64,000 nt of DNA from Syngnathus acus (lineage: Eukaryota > Chordata > Actinopteri > Syngnathiformes > Syngnathidae). A program made the position numbers and the translations under genes. This document shows, in pieces, positions 1-12,035 of the stretch (position 1 is its first letter; each line of letters begins with the position of its first letter). The DNA is taken from assembly GCF_901709675.1 (NCBI RefSeq), contig NC_051088.1, positions 4,179,664-4,243,663 of the forward strand. The letters are read 5' to 3'. The notes beneath the pieces are model-generated. The model saw only the letters and a program-made list of their open reading frames with translations, was not told where the DNA came from and did not search any database.

Positions 1-3000
1 TAAGAACTCCGGGCAGATCTCATCCATTTGCATTTTTAATAAACTGTTCAATGTTGAATGGAATTCACTGCCATCATGCAGTGCTCGTACCTCAAATCTG
101 TACTCACACAAGTCAAAACAAAAAATACATTGAACGATGGCTCGACTCTAGTCCAGTCACTCGTATCACAAAGCACAACTCATCGTAATTGTGCATACAA
201 GGGAGAACTTGAGATTGTACCAATCTCATTGCACTGGTATTGATTAATATCCATACTAATATTGGTATGGATCGATGCGCTCACCACTGCAGTCATGGAG
301 ACAGATAATGTCTGCCAAGCTGGTGCTGTGCATCTTTGTAAGGCAGCAGGTAAAGTGAACTTACCACCCTCCAAACTCCCACCCTGGGGAGCTGAGTAAT
401 GTGACTTTGTCCGCACTGTGCTACTGCAAAGTCACAGCCCTGCATCATTGTGACGCTAAACAATATAGCTTCCCCCATTTACTGTCCCACCAATTTTATT
501 TTGACACGGGAATGAGAATCAGACTTTTTCCTACTGTCAAGTGCTAAAACTGAAGGTTAAACGGAAGGTTGAGAGATGGAAACGCGCATGTTTGAAGGAT
601 AACGACAGGGGGACTGTCTCGACTTGTTCAATGCCAACTTTGTTGTCCAATCCATCCTATTAAGTTCAAGAGGAAATTATGTCCCTGTCTAGTGGACACC
701 TTCAGAGAATTATGGTTGCTCAAGCGAGCAAGCTGCTGTGATGAAAAGTAACATTTCAAAGAAAATAGCTCCAAGTATAAAGTACGCACAGGTACACAAG
801 CATGCACATACAGTGACAGGGTGATTCGGTGGACTTCAATCAGACCTAAATTGCCTGTCATTCCTCTTCTAACATGAAACAGAATTGGATCTGGGACAAA
901 CCAGTAATTCCTGGAGTTTGGGTCAACTCACAAATGATTGGGAATCGAACACATTTTTGTCCAAAAGAGAGGAACAACTGCAGCAAAACCTCCATAGATC
1001 TCCAGTTTGAAGAGCATGAAGACCATCAGTGGCAACGATAGTGCGTGCCGAATCGTCAAATCCACTAAATCCACTTGCTTGAGTTCACCCATCCATCCTT
1101 GGGTTGCCTTTCCAAAAGATTTCTTAGAGCTATAGAGCCCTTTTAAATCCCAGCTCGATAAACTGCCAAGACGATGTTAGACACGGCAGGGCAGTCGTAT
1201 GTGACCACCATCTTCATTTGGGGGAATTTACTTTTATAGATCTACCTTGTGTCACTTTTACAAGAAATGATAACTGTACCAATGCAAAAATTATGACTGG
1301 ACACATGGATGCATACTTAAAGGTATGGGTGATTTCAAAAAAAGATCTATACACTGTTAAAACAATAATAACGTCCTCAAACGAATCTTTTGAAATTGTG
1401 ATACCCTAAGTCTAAAACCCTAACAAGGCAACCAAACCAATCAGCAGTGACGAAGCTAGAGGGGTTCCGCGGGGGCACTGCCCGTCCATTCGAAATATAC
1501 TTGGACTCAATAGGTGCCAGGCCAAATGATTGACTTTTAGATATTTTCCAATTTTTCCCGATTATTTTCAACATACCCACACGTCTTCCTTAGAAATCAT
1601 ATCATGAATCTTCAGCATTTTCTGAAGAATTTTCTGGCTTGAGAAATTAATAATAAATATATTTTTGTTTTGCTGCAATAACCTTGGCCCCTCCACAGAG
1701 CCCTCTCCAAGGACAAAATTTGAGCTCCGCCAGTGCCGATCTGTGACTGTGGATCAATGTTATCTGAAAAGAACACGTGCGATATGCCTGTCTGTTCACA
1801 TTGGATTTTAAAATACTGCACAGCCTGACAAACAAACACAGCATATGTGTTTTGACTGTCAGAGTTGTATACAACCAAAGCTTTTTAGGGTCAAAATAAA
1901 CATTGCTCCTCAATACAGAGACCATTTTGTAATGTGTTAAAGCTGCTTTGGATTTCTTAATCTCTTAATCCATCCTTGGGTATTTTAAAAAGGTTTTACT
2001 GTTGTTTTGGGATGGCGCCCGGGTTCAGGATGTCAATGTCTGACTGGCATCTCACTATAGGACAGGGGGATTAATCGAAGCAAACACACACGCATACACA
2101 AACATCGCTCGGCAACATGTCCTGAAAGGATCCCAAACCCCCGGCTAAACTTTTACCACCCTCCCCCTCAATCAGGTCATTTTTCGGGTATGTATTTCCT
2201 CAAAGTCAAAGGGACGGTACAAAATAAAAGCACAAACTTGCTGATTCAACTCAGCCTGTCATGGTACCATGAATAGAAGCAACGGTGTGGGTGCTGGGCA
2301 GACGCAAGATGCAAAACAACTAACTTGACAGTTTTATTCTTATGTGAGATGTGTGTGGCCACTGGCCAATACAGCCTTCATAAATGTCGGACCACACCAC
2401 CACTGTGCTATTGAATACAAAAGCTCGTCGTCAATTTTACAAGCATCTCTCCTCCATTGTTGCCTGCGGGCGAGGTTAGGGGTTTATTTATGCTGCTGTA
2501 TATCTCTAGTAGTTTAAGCATAACATAAGAGTATTGGTTGAGGCTGTGCGTAAGCGTAAATAACCGTAATCATATTTTTATAACAGCAGTAGCTTGTGGC
2601 TTTAGCACTTCCTGTTTAGCAAAGTTAAAAAGAAAATGTAGCTCGTGCAGCTATGCAGAGTTTGTTACGCAGCATTATCAAAAGATCAATTTATGTTTTG
2701 GCAGCCCGTACAAAGAGAAAAAAGGTGTGTGTTTGTGTAATAATTTGATATCTACGGGCATTTGTGTTTGTACATACTGAGTGTAAAAGCGAATGATATT
2801 TGCTAATTGCTTGTACATGTTTTAAAGTTTTTTTTAGTTCTTACAGTAAAGAATCCCGGTACACAATTTATGGATATAAGTTGCTCACACATAAACAACA
2901 AAAATCATCAAACAAAAAAAGCATAATCCTTGTTTGGAGGACATGTGCAGTCAGGCAAGGTGGGGACAGCCACCAATTTCAGTTTTAAATTCCATACAAG

Positions 3001-4272
3001 CATCTTCCACCTTCACTTGTATTTCCTTCACCACCCGTGTCCAGAGTCCATATTATGAAACTGATTCATCTACTTTATTAAATTGAGTAATGACTCTATA
3101 AACCTCTCACTCCACTTCAAGATTAGAGTATGGTGTAGATATGAGGAAACACAACATTACTAATATGACATTTTGCCCACAGTTGTGGAGGTTGTTGTAG
3201 TTGTCACATTGATATGATCTTCTATTAGCTTTAACAAATGACTGCAATATGGCGGGGTGAATTGGCAAATCCCTCTTTGGCATTTTTACCAGACTTTTTT
3301 TTTTCGCAATTTTTGAGCATTGTTTCCATGATTAGATTTGAAACTCATGTCAGAAACAAACTCAAGGAATATGGTTTTTTTTTTCATTCTTTTTTTTTTG
3401 CATTTGCTCGCGGACATTAAAACTTGATGTTTTTCAGAACTCAATTTCTGGGCTACACATGGATGATTTTTTTCCTTTTAGCAGCATAAAAGAAGCCCTA
3501 AAAGATGAAGATGGCATCATTGTAGATTTCAGAATATAGATTGCCATTCACTGCCACTCTCATCTCTCCATGACCAAATCAATTTTGTCAAAGGAGACTG
3601 GGGGAAGCTTTTATCTCTACGCTTGAAAATGTAGCCCACAAAAGGCACGCTCATGCTGGGATCGAAGGCCGGGCTCAGAAGTCCCATGTGGAGAACCGAG
3701 CCTTTCAACCCGCCATCGAGGAGACCTTTGCGACTGCCTGCTCATTCCCCCCCCCCCCCCCCCCCCCCCTACCTACCATTAGGTTGTTTGAAGCGGCCAC
3801 ATTGGTAGGACTCTCCGGTTCTTGCCTTAAAACTCCAAAATGAAGAGCTGCCCTCGGGTCAAAATGTAACTCAGATTAGGTGATGCAGAAAATCATGCCC
3901 TTGCGCTTGAGGCGTTTTCTTTATGGCACCCAAGGCTGCGCTTCCGCACGACGAATGCATGCTTACCTGAGGGAACACGCAAGCGTGCAATCTTGGAGTC
4001 AAATGTAGAGCTCAAGGGAAATTAGACCAAAAGAAAAGAGTAGGTAAAGTCATTCAGACTGATTTAAAGAAAAGCAATCAGCGATGTGTTTGATTTTCCA
4101 GCCTCCATAAAGTCTCATCAAGGAATATGTTTCGAGTTCAAATGGGGTCACCAGAGTTCACTTGAGTGAATGAGTTCAGTTTGATTCAATAAACTACCCA
4201 ATACACATTGACCAGGATGTTAGCATACTTGGTGAGAGTATTGACTTGTTACAGCTGTTAAACTGTCAGCCA
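1..4272. other. Gene-free unique sequence
   Basis: No coding sequence, RNA gene or transposon end was recognised. All open frames are under 100 codons, lack recognisable domains and look random. The one notable item is a poly-C run near 3.75 kb. Confidence 0.7.
3747..3769. repeat. Poly-C tract of 23 bases
   Basis: An uninterrupted run of 23 C. Such tracts are prone to sequencing and assembly error, and this one lies about 500 bp from the left edge of the duplicated segment. Confidence 0.95.
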
Positions 4273-4901
4273 AGCTAGCATTTAGCAGCTAGCAGCCAAC
4301 GTAATGACACGACCCATGGTCACCAGATTAACTGCCGATCTTCAAACTTTTCCTTTTTTCTGTTGAAGGAGAAGCAACTCTCGTATCGTTCCCTCATGAC
4401 GTGATATTTGAGCTTAAGTTCCGTTTAGCTCTAAGCAGTCGGAGAGAATACTGTAATTGTTTTGTTTAGGTCTGGGCTGCTATACAGTCGGAAAGTGTAT
4501 TTGCCATTAAGCCAGTGTTATAAAACTGTACATCTTCTAACTGAATTTCCTCTTTAAAGAAAAGTCGATCTTTGGCATATGTCTGCTCAGTGCCACTTTA
4601 TCTCAGAAACGCTCCTTTATAGCTAAAGGGGCTGCTTACAATAGATTATTTTTTAATGAGCAGCAAATATAAACTACAGTTTGACAGAACACATGGCTGT
4701 TTTTGTGTGTTGCGCTCAAGATAATGAGCACGCTAATGCTTTACGTGCCAAGTGTCTGTTTACTCTGGACAACGGAGACTAATAAAAAAAGAGCTAATTC
4801 ACAAATGTCAAGCAGAGTATTAATAATACGCTGTCGGATGAGAGTGGGCAGTTTAGATGCATGCAGGTGGCACAAGCCCGGTATGACTGATGAACATTTT
4901 C

Positions 4902-5736
4902 AGTCAAAGTCAAAGTCTGCTTTATTGTCAATTTCTTCACATGCCAAGACACAAAGAAATCGAAATTACGTTCCCACTATCCCACGGTGACAAGACATAG
5001 TACACAATATACATACAGGTAAACAACACAAAAAATAAAACCAAGAAGGCACAAACAAAGAATAAATTAAGAGTGATGAATAAATAATAAATAAACAAAT
5101 AACATAATAAATAAGAGGAGCAAAAATGGAGCAAGTGTGCAAACAGCAGACAGTCAGACCAAAGCGCAAAAGTACAGGACGCTACGCAGAAGGGGGGAGA
5201 GAGTTCAGGATCCTAACAGCCTGGAGTATGAAGCTGTTGGTGAGTCTGGTGGTGCGGGAGCGCAGGCTCCTGTACCTCTTCCCAGAGGGCAGAAGACCAA
5301 ACAAAGAGTGAGCGGGGTGACTCACATCACTCACAATCGTGGTCGCCTTGCGGGTGAGATGGGAGGTGTAAATGTCCTTCAGGGAGGGGAGTGAAGCACC
5401 AATAATCTTACCAGCCGTGTTCACAATGCGCTGCAGGGCCTTCATGTTGTATTCAGTGCATTTACCACCCCAAACAGCGATACAACTGGAGAGGACGCTC
5501 TCAATGGTGCCACGGTAGAATGTAGTCATGACGGCCGGAGAAGCACTTGCTCGCCTGAGTTTCCGCAGGAAGTACAGGCGGCGCTGGGCCTTCTTCGCCA
5601 GTGATGCGGTGTTGGTGGACCAGGAGAGATCCTCACTGATGTGCACCCCCAGGAACCTGGTGCTGCTCACTCTCTCCACCACAGCACCGTCGATGGTCAG
5701 CGGCAGATGTTGGGTCATTACACATTTCAGTGTCAA
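4902..5736 (-). mobile_element. L2/CR1-like LINE, 5'-truncated 3' end (first copy)
   Basis: The minus strand carries the C-terminal part of a non-LTR retrotransposon reverse transcriptase, then a 3'UTR and a short tandem tail (agtcaaagtcaaag on the plus strand, 4902-4915). The insertion is 5'-truncated near 5,736, as is usual for LINEs. The order protein end, UTR, short tandem tail is typical of L2-type elements. Clade assignment is from recognition. Confidence 0.8.
5182..5736 (-). pseudogene. LINE reverse transcriptase C-terminal fragment
   Basis: A 184-codon open frame on the minus strand. It contains FLGVHISEDLSW, KKAQRRLYFLRKLRR, FYRGTIESVLSSC and a closing LLPSGKRYRSLRSRTTRL, all characteristic of the C-terminal region after the catalytic domain in L2/CR1-like elements. 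The catalytic FADD motif is absent, so it is a dead fragment. In the second copy an extra G interrupts this frame. Confidence 0.8.
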
Positions 5737-7001
5737 TGGAGATTTTTTTTTACAACAATGCTGTTGTTTGTACGTTAATGTTTTATAAAGGCAAGTGAAG
5801 CAAAAACTGAAAAGTTGCTCTCATAACAAGGTACGAAAAACTATCCATGGATTTATTTTTGCTAAATTCACACAACAGATGCCCACTGTTTGTGACACAC
5901 CGGGGCAGGCTTGATTCCATTCCACTTTGCAGTAGAGCCATCACTTTGTGGATTTGAAATCAATCCACAAATAAAATGTTCTTCCTGTTGGGTATTGGCG
6001 AGCTACACTTTTCTCAGTCCCAAAACCTGCTTCCAATATGAAATGTGAGGTGGTGGACAGATTGCAAAGATATTTAAATGGTGGCATGGCATATGCTGTG
6101 TAAAATTAACATAATGTTTTTTTTTTAAATAGCTTTTTCAGCCATTCAGCTCATTGCTGCGAAGCAGCATACTAACGATGACACACGAGTGACATCACGT
6201 TATCTTGTGGATCTTCATTATGATTGCTCCGCTTCCAATACTGAAAATGACAAGTTCAGACAGCTCGGAGCATAATTTACTTTAATCTTCAGTCCATACG
6301 GCTATATTATCGGTTTTGTGTCACCAATATTTCTATGCGAGACATTCATGGCAATGACGTCAATAGAATCACATTATGTCACTGTTACTTCAAGTAGCAT
6401 CTCGGCAAGTGAATCAAACAGCAGGTTTTATCTAACAAATGAGAACATGGCAGGTGTTGTCCTCAGCAGGCCATTCATTTCCTCCCTGTACAGACGAGAG
6501 GCGGAAGATAAAACTGTCACATCACCAGAGGAATACACACACACTGCTCTCGAGCAAACCGCTGTTTGCTTCCTTTAACGTGCCTTGATGACCATCTGAT
6601 GTTATGCTTGTTAACTGGAAACACCTGGCTGACTTATTAGCTCAGTATTAGCTCAGTTGTTAGCAACTATAATCACTAGTCTCCCCGCTTCTAAAGAGGA
6701 CGACAGCTGTGGTGTAATCTAATAAAAAGAAAAAGCAACAAGGTTGTCTACCAAAACGTTTGACGCACTTAGCTCATTTTGATTGTGAACTCTATTGATT
6801 GGGAAAGTGGTTTAATGGCTGGAATAAATGTTTGAGCTGGGAAAAAATCCTGATATACAAAATACTGTGGCATTACGTAAAGCAACATCATGTTTACCAT
6901 ATCAACAATTTTTTAATTAATATTAAAAAAATTCACAGCAATAAAAAAAAGCACTTCTTTGGATCAGTTAATATTCCCACAAACAATTCAAAAGAAAGAA
7001 C
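5737..7001. other. Gene-free stretch
   Basis: No recognisable gene, RNA or transposon. An 86-codon open frame at 6,318-6,578 has no domain or low-complexity signature and is treated as chance. Confidence 0.6.
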
Positions 7002-7310
7002 TACCGTAATTTTCGGACTATAAGTCGCGTTTTTTTCATAGTTTGGGTGGGGGGGCGACTTATACTCAGGAGCGACTTATATATGTTTTTTTTCATAGAT
7101 TTTTACTTGATCATTAACACATCACTTACTTACAAGTATAGCACTTCACATGTTATTTTTAGTATAGTTGATCACTTCACATGCTTTGATATCTTTATCT
7201 TGAACATATTCAAAACATGAAAAATAGAGAGAAAAAATCAAATAAAGTAATTAACACTTTAAAGCGCCATATCCTCTGGACATGTCCTCTGTCACCAGGA
7301 TGACATAAAG

Positions 7311-8225
7311 CAGTGGTCCCCAACCTTTTTTGCACCACGGACCGGTTACGTGTCAGAAATATTTTCGCGGACCGGCCTTTATATAAATAAATATATTTAT
7401 ATATTTATTATTTAAATATTTATATATATAAATAGGATGAAATAAAATGATACGACTGGCATAAAAACAAATATAAACCACATAAGAATAAAACGTTGAA
7501 TTAGTGGGAGCACCGAGCTCTTTTCTCAGAAATGAGCCGTTCCCATCTAGGCGTAATCGGAGACAATGACACCCGAAGTGGTTAAGGTTTGTCTTTAAAT
7601 GCAGGATGCTTGGTCTCCATGTGCCGAAGCAGGTTTGAAGGCTTCATTGCCTCGTTAGCTAGCCTTTCGCCACATATGCGGAATGCACTTGGCGCGTCAG
7701 AGTCACCTGTGGCGATAAATCCATATTTTAAGTAGGACTCCAGAAATGTTCTTTTAAATGCAGCTTTCCTTTTCTTAGAAGTCGTAGCCTCTTCTTCTTC
7801 AGTGTCCTCATTGGACGTTTTTCCCTTTCCGAAGAAGCTTTCCAAACTTCTCTGTTTCTTGCTCATTTTTGCTTGCCTCGCGGGCTTGACTGTGGTGACA
7901 TGTCACGTGACCGAGACGAGCGCCCTGTGTCAAGAGTCCTTATTTTTCAGACGCACCGACAGATGTAATTGGGAGAGATTCACCAAATTTTTTATATTTT
8001 TCAAAATAAATTCTTACTCATTTTTGCTAGCTTTGCGGGCTCGACTGGGGAAACATGTCACGTGACCGGGACGAGCGTCTTAACCTGAATGAATTGATGT
8101 CAATGAAAAAAAAAAAAAAAAATTGTTTTTTTTTTTTTTTTTTTTTTCCTGTGCGGCTCCGCGGCCCGGTACCAAGTGACCCACGGACCGGTACCGGTCC
8201 GCGGCCCGGTGGTTGGGGACCACTG
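7311..8225. mobile_element. Non-autonomous hAT transposon with perfect 8-bp target-site duplication (first copy)
   Basis: Termini cagtggtccccaacc and ggttggggaccactg are perfect inverted repeats, flanked on both sides by acataaag (7303-7310 and 8226-8233), the 8-bp duplication expected of hAT transposition. A subterminal cggaccgg motif recurs near both ends. Of 915 bp, only the N-terminal part of a transposase is retained. It sits inside the larger TIR element. Confidence 0.9.
7582..7866 (-). pseudogene. hAT transposase N-terminal fragment (Buster/ZBED5-like), 94 codons
   Basis: Starts MSKKQRSLESFFGKGK, has an acidic then basic linker (DTEEEEATTSKKRK) and ends in SYLKYGFIATGD plus a BED-like finger, CGERLANEAMKPSNLLRH. 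Cys65, His82 and His87 of the finger are present, but the first expected Cys is Phe62. The catalytic hAT domain is absent and a stop follows HPAFKDKP. Known hAT transposases of this group start in the same way. It is probably a relic of internal deletion. Confidence 0.75.
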
Positions 8226-8233
8226 ACATAAAG

Positions 8234-8650
8234 GACGAGAAATTTGATCGATGGATTTAATGATTTGGAGTGACACAAATGGCTTGATAATATTGTTGTT
8301 TATGTGATAGTTATTTAAAATATAGTTTATATATCGTTGTATGGGCCTGTGGAATAATTTGAACTGCGGCGCGGCACACGGCATTGTTGACAAAGGACGA
8401 TCGATAAAAGACGAGAAATTTGATCGATGGATTTAATGATTTGGAGTGACACAAATGGTTTGATAATATTGTTGTTTATGTGATAGTTATTTAAAATATA
8501 GTTTATATATCGTTGTATGGGCCTGTGGAATAATTTGAACTGCGGCGCGGCACACGGCATTGTTGACAAAGGACGATCGATGGATTTAATGAATTGGAGT
8601 GACACAGATGGTTTTATAAACGTGTTATTTATCTAATAGTTTTTTTTAAA
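8234..8650. repeat. 176-bp tandem repeat, about 2.4 units
   Basis: The unit starting gacgagaaatttgatcg recurs at 8234 and 8410, and a partial third, diverged unit starts about 8575. Units one and two are nearly identical. The array lies inside the TIR element, immediately right of the hAT insertion. The second copy is at about 53,488-53,904. Confidence 0.9.
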
Positions 8651-8884
8651 TAACTGAATGTTACGTCAGGCCCATTCTCAGCTCCTCGTTTGTGTTTGTC
8701 ACGTTAGCATACCGTATCGTTTAGCCTGTTGTTGCTCGTTCATGTCTGTTCTTGGTGTTGGATTTTGTCGAATAAATTGCCCCCCAAAATGCGACTTATA
8801 CTCCGGAGCGACTTATATATGTTTTTTTTTCACATTTTTGGGCATTTTATGGCTGGTGCGACTTATAGTCCGAAAATTACGGTA

Positions 8885-10301
8885 CATTAGAATTGATGCA
8901 TGAATGTTTAAGACGCTACGGTCTAAATTTAATGAACAAATGTTTCAGGTTTGTTATAGATTCAGCTTCTGAATATTTAAACATAGTCAACCTTACACTT
9001 GTTTTTTCCATTGTGCGTGTGGAAGGGGAAAAAGATCGCTAGCTATTTTTAGTTGTGATTGCCAACTATCTGTTAGATTGTTGTGATGCTATAAATCATG
9101 TAAAGCTTTATATCTGGTCCCACCTCCCATTCAAATGACAAATACACTAATGAATGTCTGGAGTGAAGGAAATTACAGCTTAATAAGAGAACATAACATA
9201 TATAGGCATTGATTAAAAAAAACATTAAAAAAAAACCAGCTCTCACTGCTTTTCCACACAAAGGGAGCTCTCGGGCAGTAGCTGACAGTCCACAAATCAT
9301 ATCCTCAATAAAAGCACAAGATTCCACTTACGGCTAGGATAAATTTGGAGTCACTGTTTTGGTATTCATTTACTGCTCTATCCACTCACCTCATTGTTAA
9401 CCAATGTTAACAATATGTGGCAGCTTCTGTAACTGTAACCTGTCAACTGATTGTTTGTAATCAGTGGCACTGACTGATATTTGACAGGAATGTCACATTT
9501 TGGTTTAATGTGGCTTAACTCATAAGAGTGGATGGACATGAGCGTGATAAAAATCAAATAAATAAATAAAACAATAGATGTCTGTGTGCAAGCAGGCCTC
9601 CCCCTCCGAAGCTAACGTGTCAATCCAGTGAGGGGGATGAACAAAGACGTTTCTAAATTTAGCACAGACAGAATTAGTGAGACACTCCGTAGTAGATGGC
9701 TGGTGGTTACTTGGCAACGGCTGCTAGGCAACCTTGTTGGTAAGCATCGATTATGCTTTGGGAAGGAAGGCGGGGGGCTGATTGAGAGTGAGGTGACTTT
9801 GAAAGCTAAATAAAAAAAAATGTCTCCTGGAATGTTGAGCCATCTGCCTGTTTGTGGTGTATTTCTATGAAAGTCGTACGTTGTGATACTCCCCTGAGTG
9901 CTGCTTTTTGAACATGCTATCCCTAATGGAAAAAAGTGTTGTATCAGCAAAAAGCCCAAAGAAGTGATTTGTCCAAGCATATGGTATGCCTTTGGTAATG
10001 GCATTTTCCATTTGCTGCAGAACTGATAACACGATCAATTACTAAGCGCCAAATTAAGCGGAGAGCAATGTTTTGCATACGAACGAGTGTGCAAAGCTTT
10101 GATGTGGAGATGAAGGCTTGCATTTTCATATGATCCCCCTAAAGCCTGCGTGTGTGCGCTTGTGTGCTCGTGTGTGTTTATGGGTGCGCATACGGCAGGT
10201 TGCACAAGCCGTGATATCTTTTGAGACAATCAAAACAGCAACGGCATGCCAGTGGAATTGCCGCGTAAAACAGATACACTGGTTATTTATTTAGGTATAT
10301 A
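8885..10301. other. Gene-free stretch
   Basis: No gene or element recognised. A 130-codon minus-strand open frame (9,612-10,004) has no recognisable motif and its end is altered by a 1-bp indel in the second copy. Confidence 0.55.
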
Positions 10302-10830
10302 GGTATATATTATACACAGGTTTGTTTATTTATTTATTGAGAATTAATATTAGATTTGAATCAGTACTTTATATTTAATTATGAGAGTCCTCTGATGAGC
10401 AGTCACAAGTGTTGGATCCATATATCCATTTTCATGTAGCAAATTATTTGAATGACAAAATGATTCAATTATTTTGACATGTGTAGATGGGAAAACTATA
10501 CTGAGCATCCTTCAGAATATTTTATGACACTGATAAGTATTGCCTATATTGCCTGGTATATATTATACACAGGTTTATTTATTTATTTATTTATTTGCTT
10601 GTTTGTTTGTTTGTTTATTTATTTATTGAGAATTAATATTAGATTTGAATCAGTACTTTATACTTAATTATGATGAGCAGTCACAAGTGTTGGATCCAAA
10701 TATCCATTTTCATGTAGCAAATTATTTTAATGACAAAATGATTCACAGTATTAATTATTTCGACATGTGTAGATGGGAAAACTATACTGAGCATCCTTCA
10801 GAATATTTTATGACACTGATAAGAATTGCC
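10302..10830. repeat. 253-bp tandem duplication (first copy)
   Basis: ggtatatattatacacagg recurs at 10302 and 10555, and the following sequence (TTTA-rich run, ttggatccatatatcc, tgtgtagatgggaaaactat, gagcatccttcagaat) is repeated with few changes. It includes TTTA and TTTG microsatellite runs. It carries no gene. Confidence 0.9.
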
Positions 10831-11917
10831 TACAAAATAATACGTAATATGACAATATTTATCGGCCACTGTATGTGTCTGAATTCGTAAACTGATGCTC
10901 TTGTCATAGCGTTTGAATTATTATTTTTTTTTCTCACATTTTGAACTTACTCTCAGGTCATGAATGTCAAAGTCAAAAAAGTCAAGGCTGGTTTGAAAAT
11001 TTCATTGTGAATGTGGAGAAAGCCTGTTCTGGTCCACATACTCACGCATACCAATGTGTGTAAATTGGATGACACTTGCGTATAATGGCGTGATGCCTAA
11101 CCCAAGAATAGTCATTTCGCCGAGATTAGCTGTGAAATAGGCTATTTCCAGGATGGTGACAGATGCGCAGGCTTGTGATTTTGTGATTTCGGTCAAGTCT
11201 CCTGCTGCATCGTAGCTCAGAGGTCAGCAAACTCTTTCGTGTTGTCGCTGTCTTTTTTTATCCATAAAGCAACACTATCAATGCAGCACAGAAAGGGCAT
11301 GCATGAAAATAGTGAATTTGTTTCTACCACGGGAATATCCAGTCACGCATCTTTCTCAAACTCTAAATTTAAAGTGACTTAGATCACTAAGAATGGAGCA
11401 ATAAGTCTTAAATCTCAAAGTATACAGTACAAATGTGTTTGTTGGTTCTGTCTTTCCAACAAGTATACAAATTGCTGTTTACTCAAATGCGATTTACATC
11501 TATGGGAGGCATCCTTATAAACACTGCCCATAATTCATTTTTCCTCCAGTAATCCGGAGATACAGGAAAGCTTTTATCAATGTCATAGCAGAGGGGAAGA
11601 TTCCTGAACAACAATGTCGCTTTTTTTTCCTGTCGCATTGAAACGGTAACAACGCAGGAGCTCAACGTTCCTCTGTGACACCTGCCGTTCATCCCCGCTG
11701 CTCAGAGCTGTGCGATTGCTATTCACAAATCTGCTATTTGTGTTGGTGAAAGAAGATTGTGAAGCTTGCCAGAATGAGATCCATCCTCATTAGACTGACG
11801 GAAAGATCACGGCAAAGGCCCATCACACGCATTCTGTTAAAAACAGCCTCCTCCTCATCACACTTGGAATAATGCAGTAAAAAATTGTGTTTTATCTTAC
11901 AAATATATATATATATA
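10831..11917. other. Gene-free stretch
   Basis: No coding, RNA or transposon signature recognised. Confidence 0.55.
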
Positions 11918-11919
11918 TA

Positions 11920-11982
11920 CACTACCGTTCAAAAGTTTGGGGTCACAAAATTGTTTGGGTGACCCCAAACCTTTGAACGGTA

Positions 11983-11985
<3 letters not shown>
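11920..11985. mobile_element. 66-bp hairpin MITE with TA flanks (first copy)
   Basis: Near-perfect inverted repeat: cactaccgttcaaaagtttg and the reverse of it at the right end, with only a short loop around ttgtttggg. TA is present on both sides. The terminal sequence is a familiar Tc1/mariner-type fish MITE end. A TA microsatellite follows directly. Confidence 0.75.

Positions 11986-12031
<46 letters not shown>
11986..12031. repeat. (TA)n microsatellite
   Basis: Uninterrupted TA dinucleotides between the hairpin MITE and the SINE tail. The second copy is at 57,237-57,280. Confidence 0.95.

Positions 12032-12033
<2 letters not shown>

Positions 12034-12035
<2 letters not shown>

Larger units (their letters stand above)
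7004..8882. mobile_element. Long TIR transposon with TA target-site duplication, host of a nested hAT (first copy)
   Basis: Ends are ccgtaattttcggactataa and its inverted form ttatagtccgaaaattacgg, a terminal inverted repeat of about 24 bp continuing into agtcgc. TA flanks both sides (7002-7003, 8883-8884), as in the Tc1/mariner superfamily. Next to each end the internal cgacttatactc repeats match a compact 169-bp relative at 42,448. The interior is enlarged by A+T-rich DNA, a hAT insertion and 176-bp tandem repeats. No transposase of its own is seen. Confidence 0.75.

Noticed and set aside
9612-10004. 130-codon minus-strand open frame
   Set aside because: No motif; the reading frame changes at its end in the second copy through one base.
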